A stretch of DNA of 64,000 nt from an uncultured Spirochaetia bacterium (lineage in GTDB: Bacteria > Spirochaetota > Spirochaetia > SZUA-6 > Bin103), in assembly GCA_958296075.1 (NCBI GenBank), contig CATQHW010000002.1, forward strand, positions 558,001 through 622,000, given 5' to 3'. A model generated the notes under the pieces. That model made no database searches. It saw nothing but the letters and a program-made list of their open reading frames with translations, and had not been told where the DNA came from. Made by a program: the position numbers and the translations under genes. This document shows positions 28,171 to 36,927 of the stretch, one piece after another. The first letter of the stretch is position 1; each line of letters opens with the position of its first letter.

Positions 28171-29831
28171 TGACCATGAGATTGCGAACGCAGCGACTCG
28201 TCGCCGCATATCCGATCGGGGCCGTGTTGGCGGTCGCGGTGACGGTGGCCGTCCATGGGCAGGCGAGCGAGTCTCAGCCGGCGGCGCGTCCGCTGCAGGT
28301 ACCCGACATCACGTTGAGCATCGATGACGTGGCCGAGGTCCAGGTGGAACCCGGTCTGCCGCCCGAAGCCGAGTTGGCGAGGCCGGAAATGGCCGTGCCG
28401 CTGCCGGAGGCGGATGAGTTGCGGGTGGTTACGCCCCGGCTGCCGGAGGTGCTTACCGACACCGCCGGCGCCGGCTCCGGCCTGCTAGGGCCCGGTCTGG
28501 CGCTCGAAGCGTCGGTCGCGGCGGGCAACAACGGGATGCTCAAGAGCAGCATCGGTCTGCAGCGCGCCGGCCCCGGGCCCTTCTTTCATCTGCAGGTCGA
28601 CCATCATCTGCAGGAAGGATTCGGGCCGCCGGCGCCCGACCAGGGCTACCACCGCACCGACGACCTGCAAGGGGCGTACCGCAGCGATCTCGGCGGCGTC
28701 GAGCTCGCACTGTCCGGCCGTTATCGCCGGGTCGAGGACGGTCTGCAGGGGGTAGCAGGCGCCCCAGGGCATGGACTGAGCGACCAGATGGTCGACGGCG
28801 ACCTGCAAATCCAGGCGATGCCGGCCGATTCGCTCACGCTGAGCGGCAAGATCGGCGGCCGGAGCGTCTCGCGAGCATTCAGAGGCAGCGACGATCCGGC
28901 GGTGACGGAATGGGAAGGCCGCGCGTCGGCGGGCGCCACCGCGCAGCTCCGCGAGCTGGAGATCGGCTTGGCGGCCAATTACAAGGTCCGGCAGGTACGC
29001 GCCGAGCAACCGGTCGCGCACCGGCTGCTCGGCCAGGTCGAGTTCGGCTACGACCTGCCGGTTCCGATTCGACTCGGCGCTCGGGCCGGACTGCAGTATG
29101 CCCCCGACGACAAGACGACGCATCTGCGGACTCCGTTCGAGCTCTCCGTGGAAGGCATGCCCCATGACCTGATCACCCTGCGGTTGGCCGGCGGCCGCGA
29201 GATCATCGACCGCGACCTGGCCGGCATCTATGACACCCTCGGCTACATCGAGGAGCCGCAGCAGCTCCGCGACACGCGCCAGTGGTTCGGCGACGCGTCG
29301 ATGCGCGCTGCGGTGAGCGAGGACGTGCATGTGGTCGCTTCCGTGCGCGGCGAAACCGGCACCGGCCGCCTCGACATCACCGGGGACCTCGGCCCGTCAG
29401 GATTGCACACGCTGACGCAGAAGCAGGCGGCCGGGACGCTGCAGACCGGACTCGGTCTGCGTTGGGACCTCAACTCTACGGCTGCGCTCAACCTCGACTG
29501 GTCGGGCGCCTTCTTCGACGTACCACTGTATGAGGCCCCGCACGTGCTGAGCCTGGGCATGCGCGCGACCTGGGCCGACGGCCGCTTCGGCGTCGAGAAC
29601 AACGTGGACTGGGTGTTCCCGAACGCGCTCGAAACCAGAAGGCATCAAGCGCCCAACGTAGCCCTGCCGATCATCTCCGCCAGCGGCTTCTACAACATCT
29701 CGGAGACCTTTGCGGTCGTAGCCAGCTTCGCCGACCTGCTGCAGCCGCTATCCGATCGGCCGCGGTACGAACTCGCTCCGTACGTGGAGCCCGGATTCCA
29801 GGCGTCGCTCGGCGTCGAGATCAATCTTTAG
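28170..29831 (+). CDS. Probable outer-membrane beta-barrel protein
   Basis: 553 aa from ATG 28170, which overlaps the TPR gene stop; an upstream open frame inside the TPR gene is spurious. N-terminal signal segment (YPIGAVLAVAVTVAVHGQA), then a Pro/Glu-rich stretch (residues 35-95), then alternating amphipathic strands typical of a barrel (VELALSGRYRRVEDG, LTLSGKIGG, LRELEIGLAANYKVRQV, TAALNLDWSGAFF) and a last strand FQASLGVEINL ending in Leu. No plug domain of classical TonB-dependent receptors is recognised. Followed 18 bases later by exbB. Confidence 0.75.
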   Translation: MTMRLRTQRLVAAYPIGAVLAVAVTVAVHGQASESQPAARPLQVPDITLSIDDVAEVQVEPGLPPEAELARPEMAVPLPEADELRVVTPRLPEVLTDTAGAGSGLLGPGLALEASVAAGNNGMLKSSIGLQRAGPGPFFHLQVDHHLQEGFGPPAPDQGYHRTDDLQGAYRSDLGGVELALSGRYRRVEDGLQGVAGAPGHGLSDQMVDGDLQIQAMPADSLTLSGKIGGRSVSRAFRGSDDPAVTEWEGRASAGATAQLRELEIGLAANYKVRQVRAEQPVAHRLLGQVEFGYDLPVPIRLGARAGLQYAPDDKTTHLRTPFELSVEGMPHDLITLRLAGGREIIDRDLAGIYDTLGYIEEPQQLRDTRQWFGDASMRAAVSEDVHVVASVRGETGTGRLDITGDLGPSGLHTLTQKQAAGTLQTGLGLRWDLNSTAALNLDWSGAFFDVPLYEAPHVLSLGMRATWADGRFGVENNVDWVFPNALETRRHQAPNVALPIISASGFYNISETFAVVASFADLLQPLSDRPRYELAPYVEPGFQASLGVEINL

Positions 29832-29849
29832 GTAGCGAGGGGACAGCCA

Positions 29850-30458
29850 GTGGAAATCATCCAGAAGGGCGGCCCGATCATGGTCGTGCTCCTGTTTCTG
29901 TCGGTCGTGGCGGTCGTGGTGATCATCGAGCGTCTGCTCTATTTTCGGCGGACCCGGGTCGATGAGGAGAAGCTTCTCCGGCGGCTCAAAGGCCGCTTGC
30001 AGGAGCGTCATTTCGATGAAGCGTTGGCGATCTGCGAGGCAAATCCGTCGCCGCTTTCCAGCCTGGTGAGCGTCGGCATCCAGCACCGGCATCAGCCGAA
30101 CCGGGTCGTGCGCGAGATCATCACGGACGCCGCCAACGTGGAGATTCCCAAGCAGGAGCGGTTCCTGCCCACGCTCGGGACGATCTCTCACGTGGCGCCG
30201 TTGCTGGGTCTGTTGGGCACGGTGACCGGCAATATCAGCGCCTTCGGTGTCCTCGGCGAGGCCGGCGCGGTAGCCGACTCCTCGCTGCTGGCGCTCGGCA
30301 TATCGGAGGCGTTGTTGACCACCGCGGCCGGCATGATCGTCGGAATCCCGGTGATCATGTTTTACAATTACCTTGTCAGCAAGGCGAATAACACGATCGT
30401 CCGACTCGAGAACCGAGTCAGCGAGCTGGTGTTGCTGCTCGGCGTGCAGGGGGATTGA
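29850..30458 (+). CDS. exbB: ExbB/TolQ-type proton channel subunit
   Basis: 202 aa from GTG 29850, with a GAGGGGA ribosome-binding site. Membrane segments at about 10-25 (MVVLLFLSVVAVVVII), 110-130 and 150-170; the MotA/TolQ/ExbB signature is LGTISHVAPLLGLLGTVTGNISAF and ALGISEALLTTAAGMIVGIPVI. It forms, with ExbD, the proton-driven motor that energises TonB. Overlaps exbD (TGATG). Confidence 0.93.
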   Translation: MEIIQKGGPIMVVLLFLSVVAVVVIIERLLYFRRTRVDEEKLLRRLKGRLQERHFDEALAICEANPSPLSSLVSVGIQHRHQPNRVVREIITDAANVEIPKQERFLPTLGTISHVAPLLGLLGTVTGNISAFGVLGEAGAVADSSLLALGISEALLTTAAGMIVGIPVIMFYNYLVSKANNTIVRLENRVSELVLLLGVQGD

Positions 30459-30877
30459 TGTTACGCCGGCGCCGGCTGCAGCGGAGCACGACCGTCGACA
30501 TGGTGCCGATGATCGACGTCGTGTTTCAACTCGTCATCTTCTTCATGGTGTCGTCGACCTTCAAGATCACGCCGGCGATCGGGCTGACGCTGCCCGATTC
30601 GGCGACGGCGGTGCCGACCGAGATGAGTCAGCTCGTCGTCGCCGTGCATTCGGATGATCTGATCTATCTCAACGATCGGGAGTTCGACCTGTACGGACTC
30701 GCCGATGCGTTTTCGGCCGAGGACGGTATCGCTCCCGATTCGGTGAGGAGCGTCATCGTGGAAGGCGATCGCGCGGTCTCTTATCAGCTCCTGGTCGACG
30801 TCCTGGATATCCTGAACCTGAACGGCTTCAAGAACGTGGCGTTGCGAACCCGCCCGATCTCGCGGGGGACGCCATGA
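30458..30877 (+). CDS. exbD: ExbD/TolR-type motor subunit
   Basis: 139 aa from ATG 30458. Short cytosolic Arg-rich start, one membrane helix containing the proton-carrying Asp (VPMIDVVFQLVIFFMV), then a periplasmic domain (TPAIGLTLPDSATAVPT ... DVLDILNLNGFKNVALRT). Complete for the family. It overlaps the tonB start by 4 bases. Confidence 0.93.
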   Translation: MLRRRRLQRSTTVDMVPMIDVVFQLVIFFMVSSTFKITPAIGLTLPDSATAVPTEMSQLVVAVHSDDLIYLNDREFDLYGLADAFSAEDGIAPDSVRSVIVEGDRAVSYQLLVDVLDILNLNGFKNVALRTRPISRGTP

Positions 30878-32526
30878 CCTTGCGGTTGGAGTCGGAGCGG
30901 ATGTTCGTCAGCGTGCTGGCGGCAGCGGTGCTGCACGCTTTGCTGCTGGCCGTCGTGCACAAGCTGCTCGACCTCGACCATCGGCTCGACACCCGACCGC
31001 TGACCGTGCATCTGATCGGTCCCGTGGTCCGGGAGGCGACCGGCCAGGAACGGGCGCAACCGGTGCCGCCGTCGGCTCCGAAGCGCGCACAAGCCCCGGC
31101 GCCGGTGGTGGCCGAGCGGCCTGTGTCGCGGCCGGTGGTGGAGAAGGCGGCGCCGGCGCCGGTGGTGGCCGAGCGGCCTGTGTCGCGGCCGGTGGTGGAG
31201 AAGGCGGCGCCGGCGCCGGTGGTGGCCGAGCGGCCTGCGCCGCGGCCGGTGGTGGAGAAGGCGGCGCCGGCGCCGGTGGTGGCCGAGCGGCCTGCGCCGC
31301 GGCCGGTGGTGGAGAAGGCGGCGCCGGCGCCGGTGGTGGCCGAGCGGCCTGCGCCGCGGCCGGTGGTGGAGAAGGCGGCGCCGGCGCCGGTGGTGGCCGA
31401 GCGGCCTGCGCCGCAACCCTTGGTGACGGGGCGGCCTGCGCCGCAGCCCTTGGTGACGGAGCGGCCTGCGCCGCAGGCTGTGGTCACCGCCAAGCCGGCG
31501 CCTGCGCTGCAACCGGCCCAGGTCGATCCGCAGGCCCGCGCTGAGACCGACGCGCCGGCCGCGCCCGTTCAGCAATCGTGGACGGCGACGATGCGCAAGG
31601 AGTTCGACGCGGCGCAGGTGCGCGGCCGCGCCGGCTTGAACGCTCGGGCGTCCGCCGCCGGCGAGTCAGCCGCCGTTACCGTCCCGTTCGCGGGACCGGC
31701 GGTCCCGGCCGGAGCCGCCGTGAGTCAGGGCGCCCTCGCCGCTTCCTTCAAGGAAGGGATCGCGCGGCCGGCCGACGAGTCGGTGTACGCGAAGAGCGCT
31801 TCGAGCCCCATGCCCAACGCCCAATCCGCGCGGGATGCCGGTTCCGACAGCGCCGTCCCCGTGGTTCGCGATCCTGAGCTCGCCGGCCCGAGTCGCGAGG
31901 TCGTGGCGTCGGCGCCGGTACGGATGAGCGGCACGCCCACGGCGAGCAGCGGCGATGCGGCCGGCTCCGGTACGGGGTCGCCGGCGCGCTCCTCCATGCC
32001 GATTTCGTACCCTTCGCCCGGCCCCGCCAAGCCGGCACCGGTCGGCGCGACCGTATACGGAGGCGCGCCCGCGCCGGCGGCCGAGAGCCCGAGCGTCGGA
32101 TCGCGGATCGGTGATCTCGACCGGGCGCTGGACTCAGGCGCCCGCGGCGCGGCCGGTTCCGGCGGCGGCGACGGCTCCGGCAGTCAGGGCGAAGGGGCGG
32201 CGGGCGGTCCGGCGGGACGGGACCCGCGGCTCCCCGAAGGGTGGAACGTGTCCGGATCGCTGGGGCTCCGTCCGCTGTTGAACGTAATCCATCCCGCGTT
32301 GCCGGACCGGTACCCGGACGAGATCGTGCAGATGACCGTTCGGGTGCTCATCCGCGTCGACCCCGCCGGGTGGGTTCGGGTGGAGCGGTTCGAGCAGGAT
32401 TCGGGATCGACCGAGCTCAACAACGAGATCACCAAGACGCTGCGGCAATGGCGCTATGAGCCGGTGGACGACCGCGACCCGGCGTACGGCGTCGTGACCA
32501 TCCAGATTCGGAGCCGTTCCAACTGA
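30874..32526 (+). CDS. tonB: TonB-like energy transducer with long Pro-rich repeat linker
   Basis: 550 aa, about twice a typical TonB. N-terminal anchor (FVSVLAAAVLHALLLAVVHKLL, about 11-32), then a Pro/Val/Glu/Lys linker made of five 19-residue repeats and three 10-residue repeats (residues ~73-206), a further 190-residue Ala/Gly/Ser-rich region, and a C-terminal TonB domain (~470-550: VIHPALPDRYPDEIVQMTVRV, TLRQWRYEPV). It should connect the ExbB-ExbD motor to an outer-membrane partner, perhaps the barrel protein encoded upstream. Confidence 0.88.
   Translation: MTLRLESERMFVSVLAAAVLHALLLAVVHKLLDLDHRLDTRPLTVHLIGPVVREATGQERAQPVPPSAPKRAQAPAPVVAERPVSRPVVEKAAPAPVVAERPVSRPVVEKAAPAPVVAERPAPRPVVEKAAPAPVVAERPAPRPVVEKAAPAPVVAERPAPRPVVEKAAPAPVVAERPAPQPLVTGRPAPQPLVTERPAPQAVVTAKPAPALQPAQVDPQARAETDAPAAPVQQSWTATMRKEFDAAQVRGRAGLNARASAAGESAAVTVPFAGPAVPAGAAVSQGALAASFKEGIARPADESVYAKSASSPMPNAQSARDAGSDSAVPVVRDPELAGPSREVVASAPVRMSGTPTASSGDAAGSGTGSPARSSMPISYPSPGPAKPAPVGATVYGGAPAPAAESPSVGSRIGDLDRALDSGARGAAGSGGGDGSGSQGEGAAGGPAGRDPRLPEGWNVSGSLGLRPLLNVIHPALPDRYPDEIVQMTVRVLIRVDPAGWVRVERFEQDSGSTELNNEITKTLRQWRYEPVDDRDPAYGVVTIQIRSRSN
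31093..31377 (+). repeat. Five 57-bp tandem repeats inside tonB
   Basis: Units at 31093, 31150, 31207, 31264 and 31321, each 57 bp and encoding 19 residues of the form APAPVVAERPxxRPVVEKA. Units 1-2 have Val-Ser and units 3-5 Ala-Pro at the variable pair; otherwise the bases are almost identical, so expansion is recent. A partial sixth unit follows to 31401. Confidence 0.97.
31402..31491 (+). repeat. Three 30-bp tandem repeats inside tonB
   Basis: Units at 31402, 31432 and 31462 encode RPAPQPLVTG, RPAPQPLVTE and RPAPQAVVTA. They continue the Pro-rich linker directly after the 57-bp array and have diverged more than the 57-bp units. Confidence 0.9.
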
Positions 32527-32541
32527 TCGGGCGGCCGGCTC

Positions 32542-33237
32542 ATGGTAGAACCACGCGATCGGCTTGCGCAGGCCGTGGTGTTCGATCTCGACGGGACGCT
32601 GTATCCGCCGCGCCGGGCGGCGCGGTCCTGGCGGCTGGTGTTGCGCAACGCCGCCCTGTTTCGCGCGTTCCGCCAAGTCCGCATACAGGTCCGCGCCATC
32701 CGGCCGATCGCGGATTTCCATGCCCTGCAGGCGGAGCTGGTAGCCGAGCGGATGCGGATGGATACGCCTGCCGCGCGCGTGCTGATCGAAGACGTGATAT
32801 ACACCCGGCTGCCGGCCGCCCTGCGCGGCGTCCGCCTGTACCGCGGCGTGCAGACGGCGCTCGCCGCGCTGCGCGAGCGCGGGGCGCAACTCGGCGTGCT
32901 TTCCGATATGCCGCCGGAGGCGAAGCTGCGCGGCATGGGGCTGGGCGGGTTCGCCTGCGCGGTCACCTCCGAAGCCGCCGGCTACCTGAAACCCAACCCG
33001 GAGCCGTTCCTGTACGTAGCCGACCTCATGGGCGTACGTCCCGAACGCATCCTGTACGTCGGCAACCATTACCGCTACGACATCGCCGGCGCAAGTGCGG
33101 TCGATATGCTGACCGCCCACCACGCATGTCGGCCGGAGCGGCACAGCCGCGCGGACCTGACGTTCCGCCGCTACGACTCGCTGCTGTCGGCGATCGGTGC
33201 GGCCGGCATCCGGCTGCCTCTGGACCCGATCACGTGA
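32542..33237 (+). CDS. HAD-superfamily hydrolase
   Basis: 231 aa. Motif I DLDGT is at about 15-19 (VVFDLDGTLYP), the Ser/Thr motif II region is LGVLSDMPP, motif III Lys is in YLKPNPEPF and motif IV is YVGNHYRYDIAGA, so the active site is complete. The substrate cannot be deduced; phosphoglycolate- or nucleotidase-like roles are common. Sixteen bases after tonB, probably the end of that transcript, as a promoter precedes the next gene. Confidence 0.88.
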   Translation: MVEPRDRLAQAVVFDLDGTLYPPRRAARSWRLVLRNAALFRAFRQVRIQVRAIRPIADFHALQAELVAERMRMDTPAARVLIEDVIYTRLPAALRGVRLYRGVQTALAALRERGAQLGVLSDMPPEAKLRGMGLGGFACAVTSEAAGYLKPNPEPFLYVADLMGVRPERILYVGNHYRYDIAGASAVDMLTAHHACRPERHSRADLTFRRYDSLLSAIGAAGIRLPLDPIT

Positions 33238-33241
33238 TTCG

Positions 33242-33270
33242 TTGACAGCCGCACCGGGCGCCCATAGAAT
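33242..33270 (+). promoter_or_regulatory. Strong sigma-70-like promoter of the coiled-coil gene
   Basis: TTGACA at 33242-33247, a 17-bp spacer and TAGAAT at 33265-33270, the closest match to consensus in the window. A ribosome-binding site GGGAGGGGAG precedes ATG 33295. Confidence 0.8.
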
Positions 33271-33294
33271 CGGATTATTCCACGGGAGGGGAGT

Positions 33295-35070
33295 ATGTTC
33301 GACGCCGGAGATGTCATTACGCTCCTGGTCGCGCTGGCGGTCGTCTTCCTTTTCCGCCAGCTCGACCGCAGCAATCGTTCGCTCGAAAAGGTAAAGCGCT
33401 ACGGCGACCGGGTGATGCGGACCCTGTCGACGTTCGTGGAGAACAAGAACTCCGAAATCAAGGATCTGGCGATCGAGGTGCAGGTCAGCGTAAAGCAGGG
33501 CAAGGAGTTGTTGCGCTCGGTGCGGGACGTGCAGGACGATCTCGCCGTGCGCCGCCGGGACCTCGAGGAAAGGTCGGCGGAGATCGATGCCATCCGCACC
33601 CGTATCGACGGGTACGACACCGCGCTCGCCGAACTGGTGAACATGAGCGAACGGGTCGATGAGAACCTGCGCCGGTTGCGTGGAGAGGACGAGCGGTTGC
33701 GCCGGGTCGACGATCAGCGTACGGCGCTGCAGGAGCGGCTCACCGGGCTCGACGCGAAGGCGTCGTCGATCGAAGAGCGGCTGCAGGTGACATCGATCGA
33801 AAGGCGGCTGACCGACATCGAGGATACGGCACGGAAGGTTGTGGCGGACCGCCTCGCCGACTTCGAGCGCAAGTTCGAGGCCGATCTGGACGAGCGCGCC
33901 GAAGGCCTGGAAGCCCGGCAGGCGACTTGGCAGGCGCAGATGGACCGGCGCGCCGGCAGCCTGCGGCAGGAGGCGGCCGCGCGCGCCGATGAGGCGGTCG
34001 AAGACTTGGCGCGGACGCTGCGCGAACGCACCGGCGATCTGCAGCGGCGATCCTTAGCCGAGATCGAGAGCGTGCGTGCGACCGTGGACGGGTTCGAGTC
34101 GGAGACCGCCGAACGGTGCGCGGCCCTGGATGCCGAGCTGACCGAGATCGCGGCGCGGCTCACCGTCTTCACCGACCAGGCGCCCCTCCTGGAGCGCGCC
34201 GACCGGATGCACCAGCATCTGGAACGCCTGAGCGCGCGGCTCGCCGACGTGCAGGGACAGAAGCGCGAGGTGGCGGAGACGGAGATGGAGTTGAACCGGA
34301 CCCGGAAGCTCGGCGAGGAGATCGCGGACAAGCTCGCGCGGTTCGCGGCCGAGCGCCACCGCGTGGAATCGATCGAGCGCGACTTCCAGCGATTGCTGGC
34401 GATCGCGGAGGACATGGACGCCCGGCTGACCGGCATGGAAGCGAGCCGGCAGGCCGTACGGGACCTGCAGGCGAGGTTCCGGCAGTTGCGCGAACTTGCC
34501 GACGCGGCCGACGAACGGCACCGGCAACTCGCGCAGAAGCACGAGGTGGCGGAGGCGACGTCCAGCGGCGTCGACCGAAACTTCGAGCTGCTCAATCAGC
34601 TCGACGAACAGGTGATCGGGCTGCGCCCGGACGTCCTCAAACTGACCGCCGGCATGGCCGAGATGCAGCGGCAGGTCGATGCGCTGTCGAGCAACAAGGA
34701 AAGCGCGGATGCCGTGATCCGCAGCCTCGACGGCATCGACGGACTGCTCGCCGAGCTTGACAGCCGCACCGCGCGATTGACGACCGCCCGGGATTGGCTG
34801 GCACGGGCGGAGACCCGCCTGGAACAGATCGGGCAGCGGGCGCGCGCCTCGATAAGCGAACTCGAAGCGCTGGCAGCGGCGCGTTCTGCTGGCAACGGCG
34901 GAGGCGCCGGGCCACGACCCGCCGTCGACCACCGCGAAACGGTGATCAAGCTCGCCGGCCAGGGTTGGTCGATCCAGGAGATCGCCCGCGCCACCAAGCT
35001 CAGCCGGAGCGAGGTGGAGTTGATCCTGGAAGCGGAGCCGGCGTCCGGCGTTCTTCCGCCCGGGCGCTGA
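33295..35070 (+). CDS. SpiroCoCo-type membrane-anchored coiled-coil protein with C-terminal HTH
   Basis: 591 aa. An N-terminal membrane segment (VITLLVALAVVFLFRQL, 7-23) is followed by about 500 residues of almost unbroken heptad-rich helix full of Arg/Glu/Leu/Asp (e.g. ERLTGLDAKASSIEERLQV, RADEAVEDLARTLRERTGDL). The last 40 residues (VIKLAGQGWSIQEIARATKL, SRSEVELILEAE) form a likely helix-turn-helix. Matches the spirochaete coiled-coil family annotated as SpiroCoCo, whose function is not established. A structural or tethering role, possibly linking membrane and nucleic acid, is inference. Confidence 0.8.
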   Translation: MFDAGDVITLLVALAVVFLFRQLDRSNRSLEKVKRYGDRVMRTLSTFVENKNSEIKDLAIEVQVSVKQGKELLRSVRDVQDDLAVRRRDLEERSAEIDAIRTRIDGYDTALAELVNMSERVDENLRRLRGEDERLRRVDDQRTALQERLTGLDAKASSIEERLQVTSIERRLTDIEDTARKVVADRLADFERKFEADLDERAEGLEARQATWQAQMDRRAGSLRQEAAARADEAVEDLARTLRERTGDLQRRSLAEIESVRATVDGFESETAERCAALDAELTEIAARLTVFTDQAPLLERADRMHQHLERLSARLADVQGQKREVAETEMELNRTRKLGEEIADKLARFAAERHRVESIERDFQRLLAIAEDMDARLTGMEASRQAVRDLQARFRQLRELADAADERHRQLAQKHEVAEATSSGVDRNFELLNQLDEQVIGLRPDVLKLTAGMAEMQRQVDALSSNKESADAVIRSLDGIDGLLAELDSRTARLTTARDWLARAETRLEQIGQRARASISELEALAAARSAGNGGGAGPRPAVDHRETVIKLAGQGWSIQEIARATKLSRSEVELILEAEPASGVLPPGR

Positions 35071-35089
35071 CGCCGCGCACCTGAGCCCC

Positions 35090-36082
35090 GTGCACCTGAT
35101 CCCTGATCACATCGCCGCGCACGCGGCCGTGATACCGGTCGCCTTCGCGCTGCTCATCTACAGCTCCGGCTTCCTGGTCGATGGCGCCGTCGGCATCGCC
35201 CATCGGACCGGGCTTCCCAAGATCATCGTCGGCATCGTCGTGGTCGGACTGGCCACCACGGCGCCGGAGCTTGCCGTGTCGGTCGCGGCGGCGCTGCGCG
35301 GTTCTCCGGAGATCGCACTCGGCAACGCCGTCGGCTCCGTCATCGTCGATGACGGAGCGGCGATCGGCCTGGGGATGGTGATGGCGCCGGCCGTGGTGGC
35401 GATCAATCCGCGCATCATGCGCTCGGTCGGCGTGTTCGTTCCCGCGGCCGGGGTGGCGGCGTTCCTGCTGGCGCTCAACGGCACGATCGGCCGGCAGGAG
35501 GGGGCGTTCCTGCTGGCGGTGTACGTCGTCTACATGGTGGTGCTGATCGTGACGTACCGCCGGCAGGCGGCGGACGGCGAATCGCCCGAGGAAGCGGAGC
35601 TGGCCGAGCATGCCAAGCCCGGCGGAATCGGGCTGCATGCGCTGCGGCTGGCTGGCGGCGTCGCCGGGGTTCTGCTGGCCAGCGAACTGCTGGTGCCGTC
35701 CGCGCAGTTCATCGCCCTCGATCTGGGCGTGCCGGAGGCGATCGTCGGCCTGACGATCATCGCCGTCGGCACGTCGCTCCCGGAGATCGCCACCTGCGTC
35801 AGCGCCAGCCGCAAGGGACATGGCGACTTGGCGTTCGGCGACATCCTGGGCGCGGACATCCTCAACGTGCTCTGGATCATCGGCGCATCGGCCCTGGTCA
35901 ATCCGATTTCCGTTTCGCGCCGGGTGGTGCTGTTCTCGTTCCCCTGGATGTTCGTGGTGGTGGGCGCCATGCTCGGTCTGGTGTGGATGGGGTATTCGCT
36001 GCGGCGCTGGAAGGGCGTGGTCCTGCTGGCGTTGTTCGCCGTCTACCTGGCTTCCACGATCGTGCTGTTCTACCTGCAATAG
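35090..36082 (+). CDS. CaCA-family calcium/sodium antiporter
   Basis: 330 aa from GTG 35090. About ten membrane helices in two inverted halves, each with an alpha repeat: GLATTAPELAVSVAAALRGS then GNAVGS in the first, and VGTSLPEIATCVSASRKG then GDILGADILN in the second, which carry the ion-binding Glu/Asp/Asn. The halves are joined by an acidic loop (ADGESPEEAELAEH). Resembles YrbG-type exchangers; the exact ion pair is not known. Confidence 0.92.
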   Translation: MHLIPDHIAAHAAVIPVAFALLIYSSGFLVDGAVGIAHRTGLPKIIVGIVVVGLATTAPELAVSVAAALRGSPEIALGNAVGSVIVDDGAAIGLGMVMAPAVVAINPRIMRSVGVFVPAAGVAAFLLALNGTIGRQEGAFLLAVYVVYMVVLIVTYRRQAADGESPEEAELAEHAKPGGIGLHALRLAGGVAGVLLASELLVPSAQFIALDLGVPEAIVGLTIIAVGTSLPEIATCVSASRKGHGDLAFGDILGADILNVLWIIGASALVNPISVSRRVVLFSFPWMFVVVGAMLGLVWMGYSLRRWKGVVLLALFAVYLASTIVLFYLQ

Positions 36083-36115
36083 GCGCCTGCGCGCGCGCCG
36101 CGGGGCTCAGGCGCG

Positions 36116-36145
36116 TTGTTGACGGTGCTTTCGGGCCGCTATTAT
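36116..36145 (+). promoter_or_regulatory. Candidate promoter of grpE-dnaK-dnaJ
   Basis: TATTAT at 36140-36145 is a good -10. The -35 may be TTGTTG 36116-36121 (18-bp spacer) or TTGACG 36119-36124 (15-bp spacer). No CIRCE inverted repeat is present upstream and no hrcA precedes grpE, so HrcA control is not indicated. Confidence 0.5.
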
Positions 36146-36242
36146 CTTCGGGTCGTCGACTTGGCGGACTCGGGACCGCCGACGGCGGATCGGCGCTGTC
36201 GGGAGACGAGCCGGCAGGGCGTTGCAGAGTCGGCGGGCAGAC

Positions 36243-36926
36243 ATGAGCACGAGCGGAAACAAGGCAGATCACGACGTAGCGGCCGTCCCGGACGAAGAGC
36301 CGGTGGCATCCGGCGCAGCGGCCGGCGAAGCGGAAGCCGACGCGCCGCACGACGGCGCGCGGTCCGATGTGGCGCTTCCCGACGGGGAGCCCGCCGACGG
36401 CGCGGCGGACGGCGGCAGCGAACGCGATCTGGCCGCGGAGGTCGCCGGGCTGAAGGATCGACTCCTGCGCAATCAGGCCGAGTTCGCGAACTTCCGCAGA
36501 CGGCTGCACGACGGCAAGGATGAGGAGATCCGGTCCGCCAGAAAGGATGTCCTGCTCGACGTGGCCGATGTCATCGACGACCTGGAACGCGCCATCCAGA
36601 CCGGCGCGGACGCCGCTACGCTGCGCGAAGGCGTGTCGTTGATAGAGAAGCAGCTCACCGGCCGGTTGGAGCGCAAGTGGGACTTCCGCCGCTTCTCTTC
36701 GGAGGGGGAGCCGTTCGATCCGGAGCGCCATCAGGCGATTGCCTCGGAGGAGTCCGACGCGCATGAGGTCCAAACCGTGGTGGAGGTCTATCAGAGAGGC
36801 TACCTGCTGGAGGACCGCGTCGTGCGTCCCGCCCGGGTGAAGGTCGCAAAGCCGCTCAGCGGCTCGAACGAAGAGCCGGCGCGCGCACCGGGCGATGCGT
36901 CAGCCGACACAAAGGAAGGCACATAA
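36243..36926 (+). CDS. grpE: DnaK nucleotide-exchange factor GrpE
   Basis: 227 aa from ATG 36243; an in-frame TTG at 36222 is an alternative. An 80-residue acidic, disordered N-terminal part is longer than usual. The family core follows: a helix with [21 protein letters not shown], then [12 protein letters not shown]-like [13 protein letters not shown], and the beta domain [13 protein letters not shown] with [23 protein letters not shown]. It exchanges ADP from DnaK. One base separates its stop from the dnaK ATG. Confidence 0.95.
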   Translation: MSTSGNKADHDVAAVPDEEPVASGAAAGEAEADAPHDGARSDVALPDGEPADGAADGGSERDLAAEVAGLKDRLLRNQAEFANFRRRLHDGKDEEIRSARKDVLLDVADVIDDLERAIQTGADAATLREGVSLIEKQLTGRLERKWDFRRFSSEGEPFDPERHQAIASEESDAHEVQTVVEVYQRGYLLEDRVVRPARVKVAKPLSGSNEEPARAPGDASADTKEGT

Positions 36927-36927
36927 C

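Noticed and set aside
31093-31491. CRISPR-like regular repeats
   Set aside because: Repeats are contiguous without spacers and in frame within tonB.
30784-31575. Minus-strand repetitive frames across the tonB repeats
   Set aside because: Translation of the 57-bp array in another frame; no start signals.
36085-36242. CIRCE element upstream of grpE
   Set aside because: Searched for TTAGCACTC-N9-GAGTGCTAA; not present.
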